From: Tubiluchus corallicola
Lineage: Eukaryota > Priapulida > Priapulimorpha > Priapulimorphida > Tubiluchidae
Length of the DNA: 64,000 bases
Direction: 5' to 3'
Assembly (NCBI GenBank): GCA_030141605.1
Contig: JAQGDQ010000016.1
Location: 813,999 to 877,998, forward strand
This document shows, in pieces, positions 26,156 through 36,803 of this stretch. The notes under the pieces are model-generated. The model was given only the letters and a program-made list of their open reading frames with translations, was not told the DNA's origin and made no database searches. Positions within the stretch are counted from its first letter, which is position 1. Every line of letters begins with the position of its first letter. The translations under genes were made by a program, and so were the position numbers.

Positions 26156-27648
26156 AGAGATTGGGTAAAAGAAAAAATACTTTTGCACGTGGTTGAATGA
26201 GTAGGAGCCGCGGCTGGTTAAAATCTGTCACTAACTACCAGAACAAAAGCAGCAAAACCGAACTAATCCATAAAATAGATTCGCAAATCACCAAACTGAA
26301 ACTATGTTATTCTGCCCCGAGCAACTTTAATCCTAACGATATATTCAGGAAATAAACGATAAAGTGTCCTAAAAAATCTTAAACAATTGGATCTCGAACT
26401 TGGATCTTTTACAATGAAAAGCTATGTTTGCCAAAAATCGCATTTCAAACAAATAGGTCCATATCTGACGTCATGTCTGTGGTTTATACTTTTCCCTTGA
26501 CATTTGAGAACGCACTGAATAATGACATTTTCGAGGCAAACACGTCCATAAAACTGACATAATGAATTTACTCGGTTCTCAACAGGGAGGCCATATTAAA
26601 TTATATCATACACAGGGGAGAGCCAACGGCGGATATGTAGCCCATTAATTATTTTGCTGGCTAAACCGTACTCGATTCAACCGCAGTGTTTGCAAGAATG
26701 TAAGTCGCCTGCTTTATCAGCACAGCATTCTGTGATTTGTGATCATGAAATGTAAAATTATTATGATGGTCTAAACCCGGGTATTAGGTTTATATTAAAC
26801 TTATTAGATTAATCATTAATTTCTGCCCTACAGATTTCAATGAAGGGGAGAGCTAACACAAAAATCAAAATAAAAGAGGTTTGGTTTTCTTCAACTAACT
26901 TTAAATATTCAAGGGCAAAACGGAGGCATGCGTCATTGAAATATTCACTGACGCCACAGATATTTGAAAGGCCATTAAAATAATGATCTTTCGCCACTAG
27001 TTCATCATAGCAGGCTACACTTAACCTGCTAAAACAGTTGTCTTCAGCATAATTCATGGCTGAGTTTGTGTGTAAATTTCCTCAAACTCTACATTGGCTT
27101 GCGTTACACAGTAAGTATTGCGTCGATAAATCACCAGCGTCAGGCTTACTAGCTGGCAACCCTGGGAATAGCGAATATTATCGTAGTGGGAGTATTATAG
27201 TAATGTAAAAAGGAAGCCATGCACGGCGGCTTCATATCATCTTGAAATATTCTTTATCTGGAAGGTTTTTAATCCGATTCCAGGTTTTTAAGCTGTTCAT
27301 GTTAGATCGCACCAATATCAGGTGTAAATAGTGTACTAGGTCTATGACTCTATGTGGCAGCTAAAAAGCGCCTGAAGCGTTTTCGTTTACGGTTTGAGCA
27401 TAATCTAGCGCCATGTCAAAACTTAAGACCGTCTTCGTTCTGGGCTCTTTCATATATATTCATGTGAGCATATATGATCCGTCGCTATTCGATAAGTGAA
27501 ATTTTAAAACTTTTTCAATCAGAACTTGGACTAAATGTGAACAGTATGATCTGTCGCCAAGTTCTTTGTCCGTTTTTGGTCCACTGTCTGAATGGGCAAC
27601 TATAGGACCTTTGTAACCTGAATAAATAACAATAATAATGATAATGAT

Positions 27649-27777
<129 letters not shown>

Positions 27778-30700
27778 TCCTCTATATTGTACTTTTATGA
27801 ATACACTAACATGCATAAACGAGCGATAATTAGCGCATATAACATATATACAATTTGTACTTCTAATTGCAGGTATTAAGTGTCCAGTAGTGATTTTAAA
27901 AATGCTACTTGTACCCACGATGCAGTGCTGCTTTCTTAGAGTGTTTTTTTAATTTAAACAACCGCCTACTCTAACCTGCGCTACATATTACTTACAGTAG
28001 CACTTACAGTTACAGTAAAATTTGCTCATAACAACATATTTCGTTAAATCACATACTTTGCATAATAAATTCGTTTCTAACTAATTCTAGGAAAACTTTT
28101 TTTACTACAAACTAATCAATAAGTAAATGTTTAAGTAGATTCATGTTTGGTCATATTTTTTTGCTGTTGTCCACCCGTCTACATCGGTATAATAGGTGTT
28201 CAGGAGTTTGCTCCGCTTCTCCACAAATATATAATGGACTGTCTGCTAGGCAGACTTAGTGCAAATGCGTTTTAAATTTTCCCTGTCCAGTAAGGAATGA
28301 AACTGCTCTCCTCTCCTCTTTGCTTAGCGGAGAATCTAATGGGATAAGTCTGGGAGCCATTTAGCATTTACTCTTTTTGTTGCGGCAATTCGCCTCCTTC
28401 TATTTCTAAATTGTTGATGAGCCTAGTTTTCCAAATTTGAACACCAATGTTTGTTTGTTTGTGTTTTCGTGTATCTACGTATAATCTCGAATATCGTACT
28501 GTTCCGTACCGCATATTCCATATACCAGGTTCTTCTCATGTATGCGGTGATATTGACCAGATGATAGTTGATGAAGTGTTTACATCATTGCCTGTGATTA
28601 GACTGCCAGTTGTAAATTTAACAACATTTTTGTTCAACAGACCATCTTCATTATTTTTGATTATAACACTTTTAGCAGAAATTTAGTTGCTATTGAATCG
28701 TCTAATATGTCTAGGGGTGGAAGTTCGCATATCAATTCCAGCTGATTTCTAGTAGCCCCCTTCACTGCATTGTATATGATTTCCTCGAAAGACGTGTTTT
28801 CCATTCATTCGGGCTGTCAAAGCATGTAATATAACTGGCAACACACTATCTTAAATAAGCTAATTATTGCTGGCAATCTTAACTCACTGTATTTTCGACA
28901 TCTGTTTGGCAAGTGGTACTATGTTTTCTTCCTTGTCTCACTTACGTATTTATCAAAAATTAGTTTATTGTCGATATTTGCGGGGTCTGAATAAAAGTAT
29001 ATCTATTGGTGGATTTCTCGTACAAGCAGTGCAAAAACAGAAGTGAAATGTGAAAAATGTAATTCTCTGATTTTAAATAAAACAGACTAAATGAATACAT
29101 ATCCAAATCAGCGAGCGGCGTGCACGTGTTTATCACTTGACAGACTGAATGAATTCAGATGAAAATCTACGTGCATAACCATGTTTATCGGTTTGCCTAT
29201 GCCTGGTCCAATGCGGTTTAATCATGTGTTTCAGTCGAAAATGCCCGTTACTCGTGAATAATTATCATTTGGCCATGTCTGAACCATTTTAACCCAATTT
29301 TGACATTTTTGGCTCCTATCTCAGACCCTTAAACAATCCAAGCTTTTAGCCGTACCATGGCCTGAGCCTTTACAAGTTTCCTGACTCTACCTATTATGGC
29401 TTTCAAGTTCATTGCTAGATGAGTCGATGCTAAAACGAGGACGCCTAACAGAACAATAATAAGAAATCAGCCTATGGGTTCTCTTATATCCGCGAGTAAA
29501 AAAACGTCCGCAAAATTGTACAGTTGTTTAAAGCTCACTTGCAAAAAAGCCTCGCTACATCTACTGCTCGTTGTTACAGAAACTTCGCGCCCATCCATTC
29601 TTATGTGGATTATCGATCGCAAAAATCGCCTGATTCTAGCCGTTGACAACAACGCAAATTGTTACAGAAGCCAAAAACAGCTCAGGCGACTGTAGAAAGT
29701 GGAGTAATTCCCGCTGCTCTGACAAACCTAATCAGTATTCACGTCCGCAACGACCTCAAGCACAATGTAAACGCTAATACCCTCAATTGGGTTTAGCTGT
29801 AATGTGTGACAGTTCGGGTGGGGTCCTCCACTTTCTTTGGGAAACCACGTAAATTGATGACCTGCATAATCCCTGAAGCGCGAAGATTGGCAGCGTAACG
29901 TAAAGATAAGCCAGAGACGTCACATAAAGACAAGCAATAGACGTCAATTTCCGGTTGAACACAATTAACACTATTCAGTATTAGCTATTATGATAGGAAC
30001 TTATGATCTACAATCAAGCATAGTTTGTTACTAAAATCCTTGTTGTTACTACACTACAAATCTATTGATTTCATTCAAAACCACATTTTCTTTAGAAAAT
30101 ACGATGCGTATCATCTAATTAAACAGCCTCGTCACATTCACCTTTTTGCCGAGGTCTTGCTCTTGGAAGACGGAAGTCACTGTGTCCATGAGTCACAAAT
30201 AAACAGAAGAATTTGCCTTGAAAAGAAAAAGCAAAGGCAAAAGGTTGAACTTTAGAATTAGCGATAGGCACCATATGTTGATGATTTTCTTAAATTGAGA
30301 GATTAGAGGAACAAAGTAATCAAGCTAGTGAAGGAAAGCCCCGGAAAGCTATCTGGCGAAAGAAATTTCAAACAAAAACAAGAGGCTGTCCTTAACTGAG
30401 AAATACTTGCAAAACACACAGTAATGTTAAGATGAGAAGTGCTGAAAATGTATGATGAGCTGCCGCAATTTAAAGGCAAGCACAGATATACTATCAGTCT
30501 GCCCTCCTATGAAAGTATGTGTGGATTCAGTTAAGAAAATGTTTTTTTCACTTTTCAGTGGTTGAGACATTGCAAATCCTGATGCTAAGGCAGGTAAGAT
30601 AAGACAAAAATAAGATGTGTTAAAAAATTACGTTTCACAACAAGAAGCAACACTAAAAAATAGACCCACATGGATTAAAATGATACTGAAGATTAATGAC

Positions 30701-31689
30701 TTTTTTCTATCTGATTAAGTGGGTGATGTAAGCAGTAGTACAGCTCAAGCATTACAAGCCACATTACGTACAGAGATACATAGTGGTTGTAATCCAAATA
30801 GAAACTGCATATTTAGACCTAATTATTTCGTGCGCCATAGTAAAGAAGCGCTTTTACAGTGAAATATATCTCTAGATGCGAGAAAGCACGCTGAAACTTG
30901 CAACTAATTCTTATCATCCAAAACACCATATTGTGTATTGTCTGTTTCACAATCAATATGCCTACGCTAAGACCTAAGAGAAGCCATTTCAAGATTGTAA
31001 CGAACCGAATTACTTGCCAGACTTTGTCGAAAACATTCACGTTGTGTGTTTCATCAAAGCAAATTCTGTCGTGTTGTTGTCCACGGGGACTCACTGGAGC
31101 CTGGCACTGTCTGCATCCTTTCCCGGCAATCGCTTTTCCCAACCATGAGCCGAGACGACTGGGAATGGGCGGACTTATACCACGTTTTTCTAGAAGTTAA
31201 ACAGAGTAGAGTGTCTTCAAACTACACACAGCAAGCAGCCTCCGGCATTACTACGTGGCAAACCTTGCTATTTATCATCATATAGGACAAGAATTTTGTC
31301 AGATCTGTAGTTAATTTACAGACAAAAATTCTGAAAACTTTGATACGCCTTGACTAGGTTTGTTGAAATTACGTTTTGTCATTTGTCGCATTGGCCACTA
31401 AACTGCACTTAATGATGGTTGTTTTAAATGATGAATGCGTGATGAATAACAGCAGCTTTTATAATTTTCTCTCTGTGTCTGTTCTGTTCTTGACATCAAC
31501 GTGCTTGTTTCTTAAGGCCACTAATTTAAGACCACTATTTTATGACGTTTGGACTATGAAAACCAACAAACTAGGATATACTGATAGGGCTTATTGCAGA
31601 CAATCGTGGCCAGATCGGAACTAGTTAGTAATTATGAATAATTTTCTAAGATGAAACGCTGACACGGCAGAGATGGTTAAGCATTTCTG

Positions 31690-31701
31690 AATGCGTATAT
31701 A
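31690..31701 (+). repeat. target-site duplication, left copy (AATGCGTATATA)
   Basis: The 12-bp word AATGCGTATATA lies directly left of the 5S-headed element and recurs exactly at 32263-32274 directly right of it. Confidence 0.9.
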
Positions 31702-32262
31702 CTGTTGTTGGAATCCTTCTGCCTCGGAAGACAATGGAATATGCGCCAAGAGAGTCAGTTATTGATCACATTGATGGAGCTGCAGCATCGACTGTGGCTG
31801 AGCAATCCTATCCTTGAACCACTGGAGTGGCCTCTCCAGGGCGCACGCCTGGGCAAGGTGTATGGAGATTCTGAGTTGCCCAAACAACAGGAACCCCCTC
31901 TCTTCCTGCCTGGTGTAGTCCAAAGGAAAGCGGAGCGATTCGTTTGGCACCAGGTTGGCTGCAGGAGCTGCCAGAGTCGGTCAGTATGCTGCACTGGTGT
32001 GCCTTCGGGGCTCCACCCCTGATTTGGAAGGTTTACTCCTCTACACATGGCCGTTGGGTCACTTGACCTCCTCCGCTCTCCAGCCGCCGGCTGCCTGTAC
32101 AGCTCCTCCGCCTAGTGTCGAGATTCAGTGTGGGCATCCCGCAAGCCTACAGCACCTGGTATTCCTAGGTGGTCACCCATCTAAGTACTAACCAGGCTCT
32201 ACGTTGCTTAACTTCGGTGATCAGACGAGAACCTGTATTTTCAACGTGATATGGCCGTACAC
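31702..32262 (-). mobile_element. complete 5S rRNA-headed SINE (SINE3-like), 561 bp
   Basis: Read on the minus strand, the element starts with a full-length 120-nt 5S rRNA-like head (32262-32143). It continues without a T-run terminator into about 440 bp of GC-rich body and ends near CCAACAACAG at 31702. A perfect 12-bp duplication, AATGCGTATATA, flanks it, which shows insertion by target-primed reverse transcription. The body is open in several frames on both strands (for example 31705-32022 plus, 32048-31755 minus), but those frames overlap each other, look compositional, and match no protein I recognise. The element lies inside the 17.7-kb intron, antisense to the gene. Confidence 0.88.
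32143..32262 (-). pseudogene. 5S rRNA-derived SINE head
   Basis: Exactly 120 nt align end to end with animal 5S rRNA: GGCCATATCACGTTGAAAA near the start, the box A region GAAGTTAAGCAACG intact, GGTTAGTACTT, the box C region GATGGGTGACC, and GGTGCTGTAGGCTT at the end. Most differences from the usual animal sequence are C-to-T or G-to-A changes at former CpGs. The 3' side lacks a polymerase III terminator, so it is a retroelement head and not a 5S gene. Confidence 0.9.
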
Positions 32263-32274
32263 AATGCGTATATA
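32263..32274 (+). repeat. target-site duplication, right copy (AATGCGTATATA)
   Basis: Exact partner of 31690-31701, abutting the 5' end of the 5S-like head. Confidence 0.9.
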
Positions 32275-32664
32275 TATGGTTATACTATATGCTATACTGA
32301 TTATAGAGTATATATAGTGTAAAATTACAGGACAGTATACTATAAGGATTATATGTAGGATAAAATGATGTGTATAGCATCCTCTACTAAACGACAGATA
32401 TGGTGGATAAAACCACTCAGAGGCAGTTTTTCTTATAGTCATCCATAATTTTACCCCGAAAGGATAAAATATACAGCCACTGTGCAAAAGTATTAATGTG
32501 GTAAGCCGATTTTTTTACTTTGCATGAAAGCCGTAATTTAGTTTTAATTGGAACTTTTTTGATATCACTGACAATCAATTCATTTAGCATTTTTATTCAG
32601 CTGTTGACTATATAGTTTTTATATAAATTGATAACATTATACGTGCATTTTGTTTAACGGCTAA

Positions 32665-32802
32665 AGTTTACAATTCCCCAAGCACAAGAAATAGTTCGTG
32701 AAGCGGATTAGGATTAGGGTTAGAGTTAGGGGTAGAGTTTGGGTGTTAGGGTTAGGGCTAGGGTTAGGGTATTAAAAATTGTGTGGGGAATTATAAACTC
32801 CT
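32665..32802. repeat. inverted-repeat element with a telomere-like core
   Basis: AGTTTACAATTCCCCAAGCA at 32665-32684 faces an inverted copy, TGTGTGGGGAATTATAAACT, at 32780-32799, with few mismatches. Between them lies degenerate TTAGGG repeat. Both arms abut the repeat closely, so the whole 138 bp looks like one unit. No target-site duplication is evident. Confidence 0.75.
32703..32771 (+). repeat. interstitial (TTAGGG)n telomeric repeat
   Basis: About ten TTAGGG units, several degenerate (TTAGAG, TTAGGGG, GTTTGGG, TAGGGC). TTAGGG is the ancestral animal telomere unit, which argues against arthropods with TTAGG telomeres but is otherwise not diagnostic. Confidence 0.85.
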
Positions 32803-32958
32803 TCAAATGTAGCTGGCACTCAATTTAGTAGCTTTCAGGGTAAATATTTGGTTGGATTCATTTAATTATTACAAAACAGTGTGACTCAATTCAGTTTTTG
32901 GTTTTATTAAAATAGTGCATCAAAAAATGTACAAAACTAAATGCTCCAGTAATTTTGT

Positions 32959-32979
32959 TTCCTTAACTCCAATGTTCAC
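32959..32979 (+). promoter_or_regulatory. U12-type branch site and AC 3' splice site
   Basis: The branch sequence TTCCTTAAC matches the U12 snRNA pairing consensus exactly and lies 12 nt from the AC end, inside the short spacing typical of minor introns. There is no polypyrimidine tract, also typical of this class. Confidence 0.95.
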
Positions 32980-33085
32980 TCCGTTTGAATATGGAGTCCT
33001 ACTGACGATTCTGGCAAACTGTGTGGTCCTGGCGCTGGAAGAACATCTACCAAACAATGACAGAACTGTGCTTTCCTCAAGACTA
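32980..33085 (+). CDS. Cav2: Cav2 exon 2: helix IS1 and IS1-S2 loop
   Basis: Begins with the T completing W-T-P and encodes [14 protein letters not shown] (helix IS1), then [12 protein letters not shown] and SSRL in the extracellular loop. The 106-nt length equals, as I recall it, that of the equivalent mammalian CACNA1A exon. Ends in phase 0 before GTAAGTATTT. ANCxVLALExHLP is a Cav2 hallmark. The reading frame extends left to 32915, but that part is intron holding the U12 branch site. Confidence 0.95.
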
Positions 33086-33109
33086 GTAAGTATTTTTAGG
33101 TATTCCAAT

Positions 33110-33410
33110 AATTGGCAAATAATCCAATAGTGGAAACGGTGCTGGTGATGATGATGGTTGTGGTACCGTCGATGGTGGTGTTGGTGATGGTTTGGTGGTG
33201 GTGGTGGTGGTGGCGGCAGCAGAGCAGTGGCGTTGGCAGTGGTGGCAGCACCGGCGGCAGCCGTGGCAGTGGAGATGGTGGGATTCGTATTGTGGGTGGT
33301 GGCGTTGGTGCTAGTGGCGATACCAGGATCGGGTTGTGACGACATCAACTGTAGCAATGGCAACGGCGCTAGCGATGACACAGTAGAACAATGACAATGG
33401 CAACAGTAGC
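33110..33410 (+). repeat. GGT/GGC/GAT cryptic trinucleotide tract in intron 2
   Basis: G-rich triplet sequence starts about 25 bp after the exon 2 donor and runs for about 300 bp, with a (GGT)n core near 33193-33212. Triplet periodicity keeps all frames open (a polyHis/Asn frame on minus, Gly/Val-rich on plus). G-rich sequence just downstream of a donor can bind hnRNP H/F-type factors; a role here is speculation. Confidence 0.8.
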
Positions 33411-33705
33411 AAAGTTCCTTTTTTCTGTTCATGAGTTTACGTAATCACTATTTTAAAGCTAAACGCATTACTGGTGAACTAATTACTCTTAAGTTGTAAA
33501 TGTGTCTGTATGTGTTAATATTGTGTGTGTGATTTTTCAAATTAATTATATTGTAACACTGAAGTGTATTTTTCGTGCTTTAAAGTGTAATAAATAAATA
33601 TTAATCTTAAGCATAGATGAATAAAATAAATCGTTTCTACATAAATTCTCAAAAGAATCTCATTTTAGTACCAACTTGATGACTTTTGTGTTTTTGCTTT
33701 TTTAG

Positions 33706-33845
33706 GAAGCTACGGAAAAATACTTTCTGGGAATATTTTGTGTGGAAGCAGTATTAAAGATAGTAGCACTAGGATTTGTACTTCATAAAGGATCGTACCT
33801 TAGAAATGTATGGAATATATTGGATTTTATAGTTGTTGTTACAGG
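33706..33845 (+). CDS. Cav2: Cav2 exon 3: IS2 and start of IS3
   Basis: 140 nt between TTTTTTAG and GGTAAGTG. Encodes [18 protein letters not shown] (IS2, with the acidic charge-transfer Glu), then [17 protein letters not shown] and the IS3 start DFIVVVTG. Ends after two bases of a Gly codon (phase 2). The length and phase match the conserved CACNA1 exon. The Glu in IS2 and Asp in IS3 are the expected counter-charges of the voltage sensor. Confidence 0.96.
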
Positions 33846-35629
33846 GTAAGTGTATGCTCTTGTTTTCTACAGACTTATTTTTAGTGTCCTCTGCTTTCTT
33901 GACTTGAAACAATTGAAAACCTGTAATCGTAACACTATAACACAAAAATGTATTCGTGTTATTCATTCACCCCTGTAATCGTACTAGAACTGACTACACA
34001 GATAAAGATTAGCACTGTATGTCTTGAAACAAAATTAAAGTTTTTTCTCGCTTAGTTTTTGACGTGTGATTCTTTACTAATTGCTGTTATTGTCATTTAC
34101 TGAGAGTCTTTATCGTGGGGGTTTTGGTTTTTGTTGTGATATTTTTCATTCCTTTGACGTGTACTGCGTTATTAGTCATTACCAACTTACAGCGGCGTAT
34201 CTAGGGTATGGCAGATATGGCAGCTGCTCTAAAGCAAATGACTTTTCTTCAAATGTATGATATACCTTTTTGCATGTTTGGGAAGCACTACGCTGGCAGA
34301 TTACTATAGAACTTGTGTAAATTATTATGTAAAAATATAGTGGTTGGGGCTACATGTCTTCATATCTCCCACTATCACTACTCGGTACTCATGCTCAGTA
34401 GCAACTGGCAGTAAGATCATTCTCCTGCAAAAACTAGGGAGGAAATAATGCATCCTAAGCAAAACCTATGAGATTTAATGTTCTTATTAAAAAATGTAAT
34501 TTTTTATATTAGTCATTTTTAAGAAAACCATGAAACGTTTTTCACATTTTTTCCATTTTACAAAGTATAAAAAAGATTGGTATCAGATGTTTGGTCGGGG
34601 GCGCAATTTCATTGCTCCTCATAGGCATCATTTCCCTTGATACGCCCCTGCCAACTTACGCATTCTGTACTACCCCTCCATGTCTTAAATCATTCTAAAG
34701 TTATTCGCGTGTAAGGTTCGCTTCCATTTCGTCGATGACACAGCGCGAGTGACATGCCATCACCGTCACCGTCTCTGTGGATTACAACTCATCAAGAGAG
34801 TGTTTATTGATGACAGCGAATCATTTTGTACCCTGCACGCGCACTCTGTCTGAAAAGCAAAACTTGGCTTCAGATGTGGTGGTTTCTGTCACAGAGATAG
34901 CCCTCGGGTATGCCTCTAGCGGTACTGAAACGATTATGTTTGGTATATCAGCAAAGCAATGCAATTAAGTACCGAATTATCAATATCGACATCAGGTTCT
35001 TGAAACTCACGACCGCTTGACTACCTCATGGTAACACAATGCCTTTATTTTAAAATTCCTGATTGCCTGGACTTTTTATGTGACCATGTTTCCAAGTACT
35101 TGGATCAATTTAAAACATACCATTTTCATGATTGCTACATGGATAGTTTAAAGAATTAACAGCAAGTTCGCATTACTTCTACCCAGCTTACTACAAGGTT
35201 AAAAATATCAGATAGTCGTCTAGTGTGTTAAGGCTTATTTAGACTATCTTGTGTCCCGTCGTGTCTATGTGACACTCAAAGTTGTCATACTTGCATGTCA
35301 TGTATTTAGACTATCGGGTTTTTCCGATGGGAAAGACAGGTTTGCTTCAAAAGCTGTAGTCATTTGCAAAACATTCTGGCCTTTGAGTGGTTAAATCTCA
35401 ACGGGGAAGCGTGTCACTCAAAAATTATGCAAGCTAAATTTCATCCGTATTACGCAAAGCTGTTCGTCAAGCGTGTCTATGATCAGGAAAGCCGAAAGCA
35501 GTCACATGAAAACGACTTGGACAAAAATGACACCAGCTAATATGATACATTATGGGAATTTAATGACGTAAACGAAACAGGTTTGAATAACAAATTACTA
35601 CTGTGCAACGAATTTACTTTTTGTTTCAG
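33846..35629 (+). other. intron 3
   Basis: GT-AG intron containing the hAT element at 34200-34650. Outside that element I see no named feature. Confidence 0.9.
34200..34650. mobile_element. complete non-autonomous hAT element, 451 bp
   Basis: The left end CAGCGGCGTATCTAGGG (34200-34216) and the inverted right end, read as CAGGGGCGTATCAAGGG (34650-34634), differ at two of 17 positions and fit the CAGNGGCGTA terminal pattern of many hAT transposons. Perfect 8-bp target duplications CCAACTTA flank it at 34192-34199 and 34651-34658, the hAT signature length. The interior has no transposase frame and is AT-rich, so it depends on an autonomous partner elsewhere. Confidence 0.93.
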
Positions 35630-35733
35630 AATTATTACAGTGCTAGGACCAACCATAGGATCAACTGTAGATCTAAGGATACTTCGTGCTATTCGTGTTC
35701 TCAGGCCTCTCAAGCTCATTTCAGGCATACCAA
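35630..35733 (+). CDS. Cav2: Cav2 exon 4: IS3-S4 loop and voltage sensor IS4
   Basis: 104 nt between TTGTTTCAG and AGTAAGG. Encodes IITVLGPTIGSTVDL, then the IS4 voltage sensor RILRAIRVLRPLKLISGIP with Arg/Lys at every third position. It is 12 nt longer than the 92-nt mammalian counterpart as I recall it; the extra four residues fall in the IS3-S4 loop (GPTIGSTV), a region that tunes activation gating. Ends in phase 1. Confidence 0.95.
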
Positions 35734-36325
35734 GTAAGGATGTGATAATTTCATTCACATGAAAGCAATGAAGCTTATTCTAATTAATGGTAGATTACAT
35801 GTAGAGCTTTTCTGTGTCAGCTCATGTCACAAGAAGACTGTGACTATATGTTATAATTATATATAAAATTTTATAATTATATATATTGTATATGTAATTA
35901 AAGCAGCACTATAATTATAGAAAATGACATAAATTATCCTACACACAGGACGATTATCTTCTTGTAATATCATAATCTATTTGCATCTGAATTTCATCTA
36001 TTCGATTCAATTATTTTTGCTTCTCTCTAGGCAGATAAGAATTAATTGTTTCCAGGATATCTACGCAAAATTATGCTACAATAACTTTTTTCATAGGCCT
36101 GGTATTTAATTGGTAGAAATCTATATCTTGTCATTATCTTTCTTGCCAAAAGCTAAAACATATTTCGAGCTTGTATATGTATCAACTATTAAAACTAAAA
36201 ACAAATTTAAAAAAACTCTAACTGAGACCTTTGCAAGTATATTAGTGTTCATTAGGCCAATATTAACCTATTATGTCATCAATAAGCAAGGTAAACCTAC
36301 TAGCCACCTCTTAGCCCACCTTATT

Positions 36326-36803
36326 AAAACTTCCTTATAGACTTCTTTTTGGTGTTGATACATCGCCTTACATATATATATATATAAGGACTTGTATATA
36401 TAGGTACATTTATATACGGACTTCTTTTGTATGTAGATACATCACCTTGTACAGCCTTCTTCAAGGTGTAGATACACCATGTTACAAACTTCTTCGTGGT
36501 GTTGTCCTTCGTGGTTTACATTTCGAACTGCAACCGCACAGTCTTGAGTTCGAGATTAAGCCGCTGCCAAGGCAGGACATATACCCTACATGTTATTTGT
36601 TATTTGTGTGTTTGCGTCCTTGCTTGTATTGTTGTAAGTCGCTAAATAGGAGTTAGTGCTAAGTTAAATGAGCGACAGCAAATAGATCTTGTCTTTGTCT
36701 TTTTTTGTTGATACATCACCGTACAGACGTCTTCGTGGTGTACATACACCACCATGCAGACTTCTTCGTGTTTAGATATACCGCCTTATAGACGTCTTCA
36801 ATC
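36326..36803 (+). repeat. degenerate 34-bp minisatellite split by a SINE
   Basis: Units resembling CTTCTTCGTGGTGTAGATAC followed by ATCACCTTACAGA recur at about 36340, 36419, 36453, 36488, and after the insertion at 36728 and 36760. The unit broken at ...GTGTTG (36504) resumes as GTTGATACATCACC (36707), so the array was continuous before insertion. Confidence 0.75.
36505..36705 (+). mobile_element. tRNA-derived SINE, 201 bp, with TGTTG target duplication
   Basis: Starts TCCTTCGTGGTTTAC, contains a B-box-like GAGTTCGAGATTA near 36546 and ends in a CTTTGTCTTTTTT tail. TGTTG occurs on both sides (36500-36504 and 36706-36710) and the host minisatellite reads through when the insert is removed. 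The A-box is weak. A 5-bp duplication is short for a SINE, so the exact boundary may differ by a few bases. Confidence 0.6.

Noticed and set aside
26809-27057. 82-residue minus-strand frame beginning MNYAEDN
   Set aside because: Looks protein-like in composition but has no homologue I know and no splice or promoter context.
31705-32191. Several overlapping frames on both strands in GC-rich DNA
   Set aside because: They lie inside the 5S-headed SINE and are explained by low stop-codon density.
33120-33432. Minus-strand 170-residue His/Ala-rich frame overlapping exon 2
   Set aside because: Antisense to a confirmed channel exon and to the GGT triplet tract; a repeat shadow.
36110-36340. 76-residue frame in intron 4
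   Set aside because: No motif; typical chance frame in intron.
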